From Enterococcus montenegrensis (GTDB lineage Bacteria; Bacillota; Bacilli; Lactobacillales; Enterococcaceae): DNA of 64,000 bases. The stretch spans positions 2,588,501-2,652,500 of the forward strand of contig NZ_CP120467.1 in NCBI RefSeq assembly GCF_029983095.1, in the 5' to 3' direction. The translations under genes were made by a program, and so were the position numbers. Shown here piece after piece: positions 43,792-53,468 of this stretch; position 1 is the first letter of the stretch, and each line of letters opens with the position of its first letter. The notes under the pieces were generated by a model, which was not told the DNA's origin, ran no database searches, and saw only the letters and a list, made by a program, of their open reading frames with translations.

Positions 43792-43805
43792 TTAAAGCGT
43801 TTTCA
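43792..43805. promoter_or_regulatory. Candidate cre (CcpA) site of the nucleoside operon
   Basis: TTAAAGCGTTTTCA matches the cre consensus TGWAANCGNTNWCA at 13 of 14 positions. It lies about 70 bases upstream of the GNAT gene and would place the operon under carbon catabolite control. Confidence 0.6.
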
Positions 43806-43910
43806 CCGGTTGCTTTTATACTAGCTATATTTCGAATTAAAGTAAATATTACATTTATAGTATTCGAACCTATTTCTTTCCAATTTTAGAAGTCTTAAAA
43901 GCAAAATAAT

Positions 43911-43950
43911 AAAAAAAAAACGCTAAATGTTGATTTATCAACATTTAGCG
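43911..43950 (-). terminator. Terminator of mprF
   Basis: CGCTAAATGTTGAT pairs perfectly with ATCAACATTTAGCG around two bases; ten T follow on the minus strand. Confidence 0.95.
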
Positions 43951-43956
43951 TTTTTC

Positions 43957-46527
43957 CTACTCTTCTAAAATTACTTCTTCTACCAGTGTTGACCCTTTGT
44001 TTTTGCCGCGACCAATTAGTCGCAGGAGTTGGGCTGAAGCCAAATAAAAACTGCTCCCTTTCAGATAAGCAAAATAACAGCCTTCCCAGCGGGTCACGTA
44101 TTTTTGTTTGCCACTGAAATTATCTTGGAAGTTATAAATTGCATTGCCATAATTGTAAATGATGTTCATAATCCGTTCTTCAAAAAAAGCAAACGGACCT
44201 TCTCCCACCTTAGCCAGTGGCGCCATGCCCAAATCGACTTTTTTAAAGCCTGCTTTTTCCCAACTATCTAACATCCCTAAGACTAAAAAATTAGCTAATT
44301 CTTTGGGAGCATCTGATTTAATCCGTAATAAGTCATAAGAAACCCACTCAGTCGAAATAGCCTGCTCTGTGATAAAGCCCACCAGTTGATTTTCATTGTT
44401 GCGCACAACTGCAACGGGACTGTTTAGAATGTAGCTTTCATCAAAACGACCATTGCCAAAGTATTTTTCTCCTTTACCATCTAACCAGTCTTGCGAAACA
44501 GCAGCTAATTGTGATAAAATCTCAGCCGGCAGTGTTTCATATTTTTTAAACGTATAACCTTGCACACTTAATTTGCGATAAACTTCTTGTTGCAAATAAT
44601 CTTCTTGGTGGTCTAGATAGACGGTACCGGTCTCACCAATTTTGGCAAATTGAAAACCCAGATCGTGTAACTGGACGACATATTTTTCACTGATTTTGTA
44701 AAACGCCAGTTGATAGCCCAGTTTATCGGCTGCTTTCATAAAAGAAAGCGTTGCTGTCTGCCAGAGTGTTTCATCTCCTATTGGATTTCCTAAAACAAAA
44801 CAGCGATTGCTTTTTATCTGATAGCCAAAAACAACACGATCTTGACCGTTGACTTGATAGTAATAATAACGATAACCTGCTAATTCTAGGCGGTGACTAG
44901 ATTTGGTCCCACCGTAGCGGGTCAGTAGTTTTTCAAAACGACTCCGGTCAAAATTCTCACCCAAATGCGCAGGACCACGACTTAAATACTGTTGCAAAGA
45001 CAACAACGTCAAAGCGCCAACCGCTAAGCCGACCATGCCAGAGATCCATACATCATCAGAAGGAAATAAAACAAACTGTCCACCCATTAAGTTGGTATTC
45101 CACCACTGGCCGCTGTGGAACCCGGCAATTGCGTAAGCAATTAATAACGTTCCAAATAAAGCGACATCAAAAATAATCGCACCCCAAGAATAGACAAATT
45201 TTTCCCGGTAAAATTCTTTACGAGATAACCATACTGCCAGTAAAATCAAACAATAAACAATGATTAGGCGTAGTGACTGGGTCCGAGATATCGTATTTAC
45301 AATCCCAAAAACTAAGACAAATAAAGTTGGAACATAGGCTTTTTTCACTTTGCCATATAGACCACGAGCGAGCCCTAATAAAACAAAACCAATTAGTAAA
45401 TTCAAGGTTTGGTCTAAAAAGTTAAATGAAAATGGCAATAAAAACTCAAAAATTTGGCTAAGATTTGATAAATTGGTCACCGTCGAAAGCAGTACCATCA
45501 TAATACCGGCAAAATATACTGCCACTACGACAATTAAATGAGCAATTCGCTGTAAAATAAGGCGTGGTAAGTTATCAAAAAAGCGATTGAATTTCACCCC
45601 TGTTTGGGAAATAAATAAAATCAGACCACTTAAAAAGGGAATCAAATAATAAAAAAGACGGTAATACAATAACCAGACTACCGTTTGATTTTGAGATAAG
45701 CCCACTTGCCCCATTCCTAGAATCATCAAGACATCAAAGGTTCCCATGCCTCCTGGAACCATCGTCAGCATCCCGATTAATGTAGCAATTAAAAACATCG
45801 GATAAACTTGTTCAAAGGAAACCTGCAACTGCATAAGATAACCTATTCCTAAAAAGACCGCCAAAGCTCCTCCCCACTGACAAAAAGAAGTGATTGCCAG
45901 TTGAATCACCCGATTAGGAAAAAGATCTGCAAACAGTTTTTTACGTCGCAAATACGTTAATGTGAATAGTGCCGGTGCATATAAACTGCCGCCTACCAGC
46001 CAAATCCAATAATGACGGAAGTGACTAGCATTGTGGAGGAGGAAAATGTCGATTAATAACCATAACGCCCAAAGGGATAAACCGCTAAACATAAAGAAGG
46101 CGACTTTTGAAACAGTTGCTAAAACTTTTTTACGATCAAAACCTTTCCCGTAAAAATTACTCCGCAGACTGGCCCCTACAATCCCCCCAAAACCTGCTAA
46201 ATTATTGATAGTATTGGTGGTCCACGCTGCAATAAACCAACTGCCGCGAGGCATCTTGGCTCTGCCTGATTTTTCTAATACAGAAATTGTTACCCAGTCA
46301 TAACCAAGCATCGGCAAAACGCCGATAAATCCCATCAATGCCATTAAAATCAGTGTACTAGTATCTTGCTTGCCCATTGTTTGGGCCACTTGTGCCCAAC
46401 TCATGCCGTGGGCAATATTGGCCACTTGATTGGCAACGAAAATTAAAATCGAGCCAAAGAAAATCAGGCGCAACAAGAGACTGTGGTTTTTTATTACACC
46501 CACGAATCCCTTTAGTTTCTCTTTCAT
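43957..46527 (-). CDS. mprF: Phosphatidylglycerol lysyltransferase / flippase
   Basis: MprF adds lysine from Lys-tRNA to phosphatidylglycerol and flips the product outward, which lowers binding of cationic antimicrobial peptides. The 856-residue protein has about 14 membrane helices in the first 530 residues (flippase part, with WTTNTINNLAGFGGIVGASL and MVPGGMGTFDV) and a C-terminal DUF2156 synthase domain (about 545-840; VVFGYQIKSNRCFVLGNPIG, WVSYDLLRIKSDAP, VDLGMAPLAKVGEGPFAFFE). The frame is open to 46575, but ATG 46527 has AGGAG upstream. It is monocistronic and divergent from the CapA-like gene. Confidence 0.95.
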   Translation of the reverse strand: MKEKLKGFVGVIKNHSLLLRLIFFGSILIFVANQVANIAHGMSWAQVAQTMGKQDTSTLILMALMGFIGVLPMLGYDWVTISVLEKSGRAKMPRGSWFIAAWTTNTINNLAGFGGIVGASLRSNFYGKGFDRKKVLATVSKVAFFMFSGLSLWALWLLIDIFLLHNASHFRHYWIWLVGGSLYAPALFTLTYLRRKKLFADLFPNRVIQLAITSFCQWGGALAVFLGIGYLMQLQVSFEQVYPMFLIATLIGMLTMVPGGMGTFDVLMILGMGQVGLSQNQTVVWLLYYRLFYYLIPFLSGLILFISQTGVKFNRFFDNLPRLILQRIAHLIVVVAVYFAGIMMVLLSTVTNLSNLSQIFEFLLPFSFNFLDQTLNLLIGFVLLGLARGLYGKVKKAYVPTLFVLVFGIVNTISRTQSLRLIIVYCLILLAVWLSRKEFYREKFVYSWGAIIFDVALFGTLLIAYAIAGFHSGQWWNTNLMGGQFVLFPSDDVWISGMVGLAVGALTLLSLQQYLSRGPAHLGENFDRSRFEKLLTRYGGTKSSHRLELAGYRYYYYQVNGQDRVVFGYQIKSNRCFVLGNPIGDETLWQTATLSFMKAADKLGYQLAFYKISEKYVVQLHDLGFQFAKIGETGTVYLDHQEDYLQQEVYRKLSVQGYTFKKYETLPAEILSQLAAVSQDWLDGKGEKYFGNGRFDESYILNSPVAVVRNNENQLVGFITEQAISTEWVSYDLLRIKSDAPKELANFLVLGMLDSWEKAGFKKVDLGMAPLAKVGEGPFAFFEERIMNIIYNYGNAIYNFQDNFSGKQKYVTRWEGCYFAYLKGSSFYLASAQLLRLIGRGKNKGSTLVEEVILEE

Positions 46528-46823
46528 GAAGTTTTCTCCTATCTCAAGTGCTAAACACACTTTTATTGCTATCATTTGCTTGTTGTCACTAAAATGAACG
46601 CTGTTTTATTCCCAATGTTTTCAACTTCTGATTTTAACTTATGTAGTTAGTTTTATGGTAGCCTAAATGGCGTTTTTTTACCAACTATGTTACTACATTT
46701 AGAAAATAAGAATACTTGCGGCAAAAAAGGCGCGAATTCCCGCGAAATCGACTATCTTTTCTTTTCGTAAGCAAGTAAACTATTAGAGAAACGTCATACA
46801 AATTTTATTTTCAGGAGGGCATT

Positions 46824-48113
46824 ATGACCAAGTCTCGCTTAGAAAAAATGAAAGAAAAACAAGCCGCACAAAAACGTCACCTTATCTTAGTGATGAGTCT
46901 GCTTTTTCTCGCACTTGTTGGCTGCATCTTTTTAAAAGCGTTTACAGGAAAATCCGCAGCCAAAAATAGCCAGGAAACAGCACAAGTAAAACAAGCTGTA
47001 CATAGTAAACAAAAGACTCCAAAGCAAAACACAACAAAACCTGATACTACAATCAAAAAAGCTGTGATTACAGCCAGTGGTGATATGTTATACCATGATA
47101 TCTTGTACCGCAGTGCTTATGATGGCAATAAGTATGATCTGGCTAATGATTACGCGCAAATTTCACCATTACTGAAAAAAGCAGATCTTTCTTTGGGAGA
47201 TTTCGAAGGGACAATCAATCCAAAGCGCGAACTAACTGGCTATCCCATTTTCAATGCACCACAAGCAGTAGCCGACAGCATAAAAAAAGCGGGCTTTGAT
47301 GTTGTCGACTTGGCCCACAATCATATCTTAGACACTGGCTTAGAAGGCTTACATTCAACTGTTGCTGCCTTTCAAAAAAATGGGATGGAAACAATCGGAG
47401 TAAAAACCAAGACAACCAAAGATATTCTAGTCAAAGAAATAAACGGCATTAAAATTGCTTTATTGGCTTATGCCTATGGCTTTAATGGCATCGAAGCCAG
47501 TTTAACCAAAGAAGAATATGACAGTCATTTAAAAGATTTAAATATGGAGAAAGTCGCGGCTGATTTGAAAAAAGCAGAAAAAATTGCCGATATTACGATC
47601 GTCATGCCCCAAGACGGCGTGGAATACGCTTTAGAACCAAATGAAGAACAACGAACAAAATACCGCCAAATGGTCGATTTAGGGGCAGATATTATCTTTG
47701 GCGGGCATCCCCACGTTGCAGAACCGACAGAGACAATAAAAAAAGATGGCGATAAAAAGTTCATTATTTATTCCATGGGTAACTTGATTTCAGACCAACG
47801 CTACGAATCCTTACAAAATTACTGGACCGAACGAGGCGTAGTCATGGAAGTCGCTATCAAAAAAGAAAAAGATAAAACTGTCATTGAAAAAGTCACAGCT
47901 CACCCAACTTGGGTAGACAAAGAACCCATTGCCGGCCGTACCTATCAGCATCCCGAGTACGGTACCGTCCAATCCCAAGACTACCAAGTCTTTTTAGCCG
48001 AAAATTATCTGCCCGGAGGCAAATACGCCCATACCGTCTCCCAAACAAAACGCCAACGAATCGAAACCGCCTACCACGAAATGAATGAACTATTAAAAAT
48101 CAACTGGGAATAA
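46824..48113 (+). CDS. CapA-family membrane-anchored metallophosphatase-like protein
   Basis: The 429-residue protein has a basic N-terminus, one membrane helix (about 20-40), a Lys/Thr/Gln-rich linker to about residue 78, and then a CapA (PGA_cap) domain outside the membrane: ITASGDMLYHD, LSLGDFEGTINP, VVDLAHNHILDTG, FGGHPHVAEP and IYSMGNLISDQ are its metal-site motifs. In Bacillus CapA works in poly-gamma-glutamate capsule export; single homologues like this one without capBC have no assigned role. SD AGGAGGG precedes the ATG. The 296-base gap to mprF contains the divergent promoters; nothing else stands out. Confidence 0.88.
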   Translation: MTKSRLEKMKEKQAAQKRHLILVMSLLFLALVGCIFLKAFTGKSAAKNSQETAQVKQAVHSKQKTPKQNTTKPDTTIKKAVITASGDMLYHDILYRSAYDGNKYDLANDYAQISPLLKKADLSLGDFEGTINPKRELTGYPIFNAPQAVADSIKKAGFDVVDLAHNHILDTGLEGLHSTVAAFQKNGMETIGVKTKTTKDILVKEINGIKIALLAYAYGFNGIEASLTKEEYDSHLKDLNMEKVAADLKKAEKIADITIVMPQDGVEYALEPNEEQRTKYRQMVDLGADIIFGGHPHVAEPTETIKKDGDKKFIIYSMGNLISDQRYESLQNYWTERGVVMEVAIKKEKDKTVIEKVTAHPTWVDKEPIAGRTYQHPEYGTVQSQDYQVFLAENYLPGGKYAHTVSQTKRQRIETAYHEMNELLKINWE

Positions 48114-48118
48114 TAAAA

Positions 48119-48602
48119 GCTAGACAAACTTGGGGAGCTTTTGAGTAATAAGACGGGATCTTGATAAATTGCTCCTCAAATTTCTCAAGATTTTGCCTTA
48201 TTACCATAAAGCTAGTTTGAATAGCTAGACAACTATAAAAGCTAGACAAACTTGGGTAGCCGGCAAAAAATAAGAGCAGGATTTTTGAAAATTGTTCCTC
48301 AAATTTTTGAAAATTTTGCCTTATTTCTTAGAAGGCTAGTTTGAATAGCTGGACAATAATAAAAGCTAGACAAATTTGGGCAGCTTTTGAGTAATAAGAC
48401 GGGATCTTGATAAATTGCTCTTCAAATTTCTCAAGATTTTGCCTTATTGCCGATAAAGCTAGTTTGGGTAGCTAGACAACTATAAAAGCTAGACAAACTT
48501 GGGCAGCCGGCAAAAAATAAGAGCAGGATTTTTGAAAATTGTTCCTCAAATTTTTGAAAATTTTGCCTTATTTCTTAGCAGGCTAGTTTGAGTAGCTAGA
48601 CA
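48119..48602. repeat. Hairpin repeat locus 4: four units in A-B-A-B order
   Basis: Units start at 48119 (A), 48241 (B), 48365 (A) and 48488 (B), each with GCTAGACAAA and 122-124 bases long. The A units share a stem GTAATAAG...CTTATTRC and ATCTTGA...TCAAGAT; the B units have AAATAAG...CTTATTT and a different, A/T-rich inner stem. A and B agree at their ends but differ inside; the two As and the two Bs are nearly identical. An AB dimer of about 246 bases was therefore duplicated. It lies just after the CapA stop. Confidence 0.92.
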
Positions 48603-48628
48603 AAAAAGGTAAAGAAGATTCTATCGCT

Positions 48629-48713
48629 AAAAAAACATCTTCTCTAATCAATAGCACTTGTTTATCTCAAAGGTATCTGAGATAAACAAAATGATTAGTG
48701 AAGATGTTTTTTA
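48629..48713. terminator. Large nested bidirectional terminator
   Basis: Three stems are nested in one hairpin: ACATCTTC/GAAGATGT, CTAATCA/TGATTAG and TGTTTATCTCA/TGAGATAAACA. A and T runs flank it on both sides. It separates the CapA region (plus strand) from the WxL locus (minus strand). Confidence 0.9.
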
Positions 48714-48714
48714 A

Positions 48715-51030
48715 TTATTGTGCAACATCAGAAAGAGTCCAAATTAGAGTGCCTTGATAAGTTCCCGCACGAATTAATTCTCCTTCTCCTAAATACAACG
48801 TCGTATCTGGAGAAACGGTGTATTCTATTTTTCCAGTTGCAGTTTGATCGCTTTCCGCAATTAGAATTGATTTTTCAGCATTGGCTAACTTTAACGCAGC
48901 TGGAGGTATATATACGTCCTTCATGTAACTTTGGTTTAATAGAAAACGTGCATCTTCTGTTGTATTCATTTTAATTTTTAAGACAATTGGAATATTTGTA
49001 GCTAATTGGTAAGATTCTAACGGTTTAACAGCATTACCATTACTATCTTTCACTAAATGAAAATTATCCATGGCTAATTTTAACTGCCAAGATCGCTTAG
49101 GATTTGTTCTCTCAATAGTAACCTTGGGCTGATTCGTCGTTAATGGTAATGGCAATAAATCATTTCCTTTTGCAATTTGTGCCACTGTTGCTTCCTTATT
49201 TGAAAAATTCAAATCTGGAACAGTAACTAAAGCCAATTTATCTTCCAAAATCGTAAAAGTCAGAACTACTTCATCGGCATAATTTTTCCCGTTCTTTGCT
49301 GTAAGAGTAATTGAATACGCTCCAGGAGAAAGTTTTTTTGTATCCTCTTTTGTCAATAACTCTTCAACTGGAATTCCTTTTCTTACATCAGATAAGTTAT
49401 GAACCGAAGAATCATTAATATACTGCCCACTTTTCATCAACTCTTTCGCACTATTCTTTAACTCATAGTTTAAAGTAAGTGTCGTAGAATTATCATCTTG
49501 CAAAGTTGCTGGAAATTTTAACTCCTCGCCAGGAAAGATAGGTTTTAGGTCTTTTGAAGTAACACCAATGATAGGTTTGCTACTGTTTTTTATCGTATAA
49601 ACGGGTTTATCATCTTCTACGATGGTCACGCCTTTAGCTGTATTCCCATCGACAGTCGAATTTTCTTGTACTGACACATCACTACTAACAACACCAACAG
49701 TAAGCGGTGTGATAACACGTATTTCATCAAATATTGGCGCGTTTTTTACTAGGTCGCCGCTATCTTTCAAGTTAAGTGAAAGTTGATTTCCTTTTGTGTC
49801 AATCGAAACTTTTTTGTCGTTTCCGACCTTAGTACCATTAAGATAGTATTGAACTGTTGCTTCTGAACCAGTTAAGTTTAAGTTAGAATTCTTTGTTTGT
49901 GTGAGTAGTAATTGACGCCAATCGAATTTACTATTTGCCCCATCATACTTGATACTCGTAGTATAGTTTACTTGATTACCAGAATATGTGACCCCTGATT
50001 TTGTGATATCTACACCTCTTGTAACATCCACAACGGACTCCGTTATATTGGCTGAAACTAGGCCAGGTATGTTCTCAAAAGTCATAACATTGCGGGCACT
50101 AGAACCTCCCGTAGAACCGGTAAAACCCCAATGAACCTTCGAGTTAGAACCAGTTAAGCCAAATCTTTTAACATAGTCATCTATAAAGATAGTTTTTTTC
50201 ACAACGTCTGTAGTCATAGGTTGAACAGAATCACCAGCTGCGACACGATCATTGAATGTATATGTGAGGTTACCACTTTTACTACCATTACTTGGTTGCC
50301 AAGAAAGACTAAAATGGTGCCATTTTCCATCGGCTACATTTCCCATACTTAAACTCACCGCATCATTATGAACTAATGCTACTTTATTCTGAGGAAGTAA
50401 AATATATGAGGCTGGATTACTTGGATAATTCCACGCTACATGAGGAACTCCCGGGGTATTCTTATCAAGAGTATCTCCATTAGAATATGTATCCAACTCA
50501 ATGGCAAGACTATTTGGAATGGCACCTTTAGCTGCATCTGCAGTTGAAGTAACATTCTGGTCAAATCCCCAAACACCTAATCGTGATCCCCCATAATTCT
50601 TTTGATCCATAAATGCACTACTCCCCGCAGAAGCATTGTGCATTACAAAAGCCATCCCATCAGCTGGATTTGTCTTTTTGGAAATATTAAGCCACATCGA
50701 TGAGGTAAACGGTTTGCTTAAATCTAATCGGTATTCCGGATTAGACCAAATTGCTCCTTTTTGATTTCCTTTGTCTGCCGTTATCATAATTGCAGAATCC
50801 AATTGATCATTGGGTGAATACAATACTTGACTGTCTAAGCCACTTACCTTGGTAAACACACCTTCCATCGGCGTATAAAGATCAACTCCTCCGTTAGTAG
50901 GTAAGCTCAGCGTAGGATTTAATGTATTTACCGCAATCGAACCTGAACTAGCAGCTTCAACGTATCTATTACCCAATACCAAAGATGCACTAATTAAACT
51001 TAAAATCACTATCCGCCAATACTTTTTCAT
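48715..51030 (-). CDS. Secreted L-type lectin with C-terminal WxL domain
   Basis: The 771-residue secreted protein has a signal peptide (cut near AASSG, residue 28) and a bacterial legume-lectin-like domain (about 50-330: KTNPADGMAFVMHN, NSLAIELDTYSNGD, GKWHHFSLSWQPSNGSKSGN), which in relatives binds glycans. Beta-rich linker domains follow, and the C-terminal 160 residues are a WxL domain with VPDLNFSN, SWQLKLA and the last motif IWTLSD (Trp764). WxL domains hold proteins on the peptidoglycan surface without sortase. It is the last gene of the first WxL operon, about 40 bases after the previous one. Confidence 0.88.
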   Translation of the reverse strand: MKKYWRIVILSLISASLVLGNRYVEAASSGSIAVNTLNPTLSLPTNGGVDLYTPMEGVFTKVSGLDSQVLYSPNDQLDSAIMITADKGNQKGAIWSNPEYRLDLSKPFTSSMWLNISKKTNPADGMAFVMHNASAGSSAFMDQKNYGGSRLGVWGFDQNVTSTADAAKGAIPNSLAIELDTYSNGDTLDKNTPGVPHVAWNYPSNPASYILLPQNKVALVHNDAVSLSMGNVADGKWHHFSLSWQPSNGSKSGNLTYTFNDRVAAGDSVQPMTTDVVKKTIFIDDYVKRFGLTGSNSKVHWGFTGSTGGSSARNVMTFENIPGLVSANITESVVDVTRGVDITKSGVTYSGNQVNYTTSIKYDGANSKFDWRQLLLTQTKNSNLNLTGSEATVQYYLNGTKVGNDKKVSIDTKGNQLSLNLKDSGDLVKNAPIFDEIRVITPLTVGVVSSDVSVQENSTVDGNTAKGVTIVEDDKPVYTIKNSSKPIIGVTSKDLKPIFPGEELKFPATLQDDNSTTLTLNYELKNSAKELMKSGQYINDSSVHNLSDVRKGIPVEELLTKEDTKKLSPGAYSITLTAKNGKNYADEVVLTFTILEDKLALVTVPDLNFSNKEATVAQIAKGNDLLPLPLTTNQPKVTIERTNPKRSWQLKLAMDNFHLVKDSNGNAVKPLESYQLATNIPIVLKIKMNTTEDARFLLNQSYMKDVYIPPAALKLANAEKSILIAESDQTATGKIEYTVSPDTTLYLGEGELIRAGTYQGTLIWTLSDVAQ

Positions 51031-51072
51031 TGCTATTCACCTCACAGGTTACAAAAAACCACTAGCTACTAA

Positions 51073-53079
51073 CTAATTAACGGTATCTGACAATTTCCAA
51101 TTTAAAGTACCTTGATAAGTTCCAACTTTTGTCGGATTTGTATCTATTTCAAGAAATGATTTTTTACTATCAACATCAACATTATATGTCTTAGTGCCAG
51201 AGCCAGAAAGAGTTGAACTTGGTTCTGTTGAATTTGGGTCTGCTGTTCTTAACTTGCCTCCCTCTGACAAACTTAAATTAAGCCTTCCACCTATGCTATC
51301 GCTATTACTATTGCTTAACTTGAAATTATTATCTTCCAAACTTAAGGTCAAATTCCACTTACCATCAGCTCGCGTATCCGTAATTTGGATAATTCCTTCA
51401 TTGGTACCATTTGACGCTGCTGGGCTGTCGGACACTTGGAATCCTTCTAAACCTAGTTGTATTGTGCCAGAGCCTAGTTTAATTGTCCCAAAGTTAAGAT
51501 TTGGAATTTTTGAAAGAGTTAGAGCTCCCATTATTTGTTTTTGTATCACTAGTCTTGTCACAGCGGCAATTGCATTATTATTATCATAGGTGTAGCGAAT
51601 ATAGTACACTGCATCAGGCTCTTTTGTGTCAATTTCTGACTTCGTAATTGGAAGATTATCTTTATCAAAATAAGTTACTTGTATCTTACTTAATTCTTTA
51701 GAAAAAGAACTTTGTTCGTTCGGATTGTTCGTATCTCGTTGATAAGTTATACCATTATGCGTTGTAATAGCTTCTATAAATTGTTTTTCATTCGATAAAA
51801 ATTTATTAATATCCGAATTCAAAGGGACATCAACACTACTTTGCGCTTTGATACGTGCTTTTTCGATGGAACTTGCATCACCAAAACCAAATTTCAAAAA
51901 AATTCCTCCATCTAAAGACTGGTTGGTGGTGATACTTGCTTTTGGGGCGATAATTTTTCCCTTAAAGGCCACATTATTAGTAATTGTTTCAGCAGTTGGA
52001 AAGTTCCAGATTACATTTGCCCCATTCAGGTTATAGCCACCTTGAATATCTACCGTACCGTTTGTATCATGTACATTCACAATAACTGTATCATCTGATG
52101 AAAAACCATTGAAATCTATGTTAGTAAGTTTGTTATTTGATACCTTCATATCATATACATAGGTTTTAGGTTGATCAGCTAGCTCATATTTTGAATTTTT
52201 TACAACCGTAGTTCCAGAATAGTCTTGCTGTATTCCCAATCCATCTAAATAAGTTGACTGATTTAATATTGCTTGTAAGAAGTCAGGTATAGTCAATTCT
52301 TTTTCTCGTAACTTATCGCTAAAGCTTTTCACTTTAGAATCTGTCTCTGAACCTAAACCCGTGATAGCACCTGTTCCTGTTGGACGCGGACGATCATACG
52401 TTACTTGGTTTTGCAATGAATAATCAGAGTACACACCTTTATCTTTACTAACACCATCAAAACTTAATGTATTATTTTCAACATATAATGGACCATTAAT
52501 AATAGCACCATAATCAGATTTACTTGACTCTTTAATTGAAACGCCGGTGTTTTTTACGTTTAAACCTCCACTTATAATCGCAACGGAGCCAGTAAATGGA
52601 TAATTGACAATTTGTGCCCCATCAAGTGAAAAAATATCATACGTATTTAGCCAATCTTGAATCTCAGCTACATTTTGGAATTGATTTTCACTAAATCGTT
52701 TTGTTCGATCGAGAAAGTCTGTACTTAAATCCTGTGTAGCTGCTTTTGTGAGTGCCTTTTTGACACTGGCTGTCTTTTTTTCTGTTTTAACAGAATTATC
52801 AGTTGAACTTGCTGAAGATTCTATTGAAGATGATTCTGTCTTTTCTTCTGTAGAGCTTACGGACTCACTTTGTTTGACGGCGTCTTTTATCGTGCTGTCT
52901 GTTGTTTTAGTCGTGTTTGCTTGTGGCGAAATTTCACTAACTGCTGTATTTGAAGTGGTCGTATCAGGTGCTGATTCCAACACACTACTATTGGTGGACT
53001 CGGTCACTTCAGCAAATACAGTTAGTGGACTACCGATTAATAAACTGGCAATTAGAATGCCAGAGACTATTTTTTTCAA
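51073..53079 (-). CDS. Choice-of-anchor-A surface protein with C-terminal WxL domain
   Basis: The 668-residue secreted protein has a signal peptide, a Ser/Thr-rich low-complexity region to about residue 120, a choice-of-anchor A domain (about 135-400: YDIFSLDGAQIVNYPFTGSV, VIWNFPTAETITNNVAFKG and IIAPKASITTNQSLDG), a linker, and a WxL domain (IPNLNFGTIKLG, GKWNLTLSL, NWKLSD with Trp661). The choice-of-anchor A domain is usually joined to LPXTG or PEP-CTERM anchors; here the anchor is WxL. The start is TTG 53079 with GGAGGG seven bases upstream. It begins 17 bases after the small sorted protein gene. Confidence 0.87.
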   Translation of the reverse strand: MKKIVSGILIASLLIGSPLTVFAEVTESTNSSVLESAPDTTTSNTAVSEISPQANTTKTTDSTIKDAVKQSESVSSTEEKTESSSIESSASSTDNSVKTEKKTASVKKALTKAATQDLSTDFLDRTKRFSENQFQNVAEIQDWLNTYDIFSLDGAQIVNYPFTGSVAIISGGLNVKNTGVSIKESSKSDYGAIINGPLYVENNTLSFDGVSKDKGVYSDYSLQNQVTYDRPRPTGTGAITGLGSETDSKVKSFSDKLREKELTIPDFLQAILNQSTYLDGLGIQQDYSGTTVVKNSKYELADQPKTYVYDMKVSNNKLTNIDFNGFSSDDTVIVNVHDTNGTVDIQGGYNLNGANVIWNFPTAETITNNVAFKGKIIAPKASITTNQSLDGGIFLKFGFGDASSIEKARIKAQSSVDVPLNSDINKFLSNEKQFIEAITTHNGITYQRDTNNPNEQSSFSKELSKIQVTYFDKDNLPITKSEIDTKEPDAVYYIRYTYDNNNAIAAVTRLVIQKQIMGALTLSKIPNLNFGTIKLGSGTIQLGLEGFQVSDSPAASNGTNEGIIQITDTRADGKWNLTLSLEDNNFKLSNSNSDSIGGRLNLSLSEGGKLRTADPNSTEPSSTLSGSGTKTYNVDVDSKKSFLEIDTNPTKVGTYQGTLNWKLSDTVN

Positions 53080-53096
53080 AAGTATTCCCTCCAACT

Positions 53097-53468
53097 TTAT
53101 GCGTACTCATCTGTCTGCTCTTTTTGGCGCTTTTTGAAAAGCAACAAGAGCAAGATGGTAAACACAACCACTTCAATTCCAATCACAATGAGAGAAAATA
53201 GCTCTTGTGATCCGAATTGTGGAATCAACCCTTGGCGGTCATGGGGGGCAATCCCAATTAAATAGTTCTCATGACCATCTGGGACTACAATCGGTGCTGT
53301 CGGCCGATAGCCATTATCGACAATCGTTACTTGCGCCGTACTTGTTTCACTGGCGACAACAGGAAAAGATAGTACCAGATTAAAGGTTACAATCAAAAGT
53401 GATGAAAAAAGCACGAGACCTATTTTTAAAATTGAAAATTTTCTATTCTGTTTTAGTATCATCCTCAT
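53097..53468 (-). CDS. Small CscD-like surface protein with degenerate sorting signal
   Basis: The 123-residue protein has a signal peptide or first helix (about 13-40), a short extracellular part with TAQVTIVDNGYRPTAPIVVP, and an end shaped like a sortase signal: IPQFGSQE, then a hydrophobic stretch (ELFSLIVIGIEVVVFTILLL) and a basic tail. The Thr-Gly of LPXTG is replaced by Phe-Gly, so sortase may not cleave it. Small proteins of this kind (CscD) accompany DUF916 and WxL genes in lactic acid bacteria. The gene overlaps the end of the DUF916 gene by 26 bases. Confidence 0.78.
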   Translation of the reverse strand: MRMILKQNRKFSILKIGLVLFSSLLIVTFNLVLSFPVVASETSTAQVTIVDNGYRPTAPIVVPDGHENYLIGIAPHDRQGLIPQFGSQELFSLIVIGIEVVVFTILLLLLFKKRQKEQTDEYA

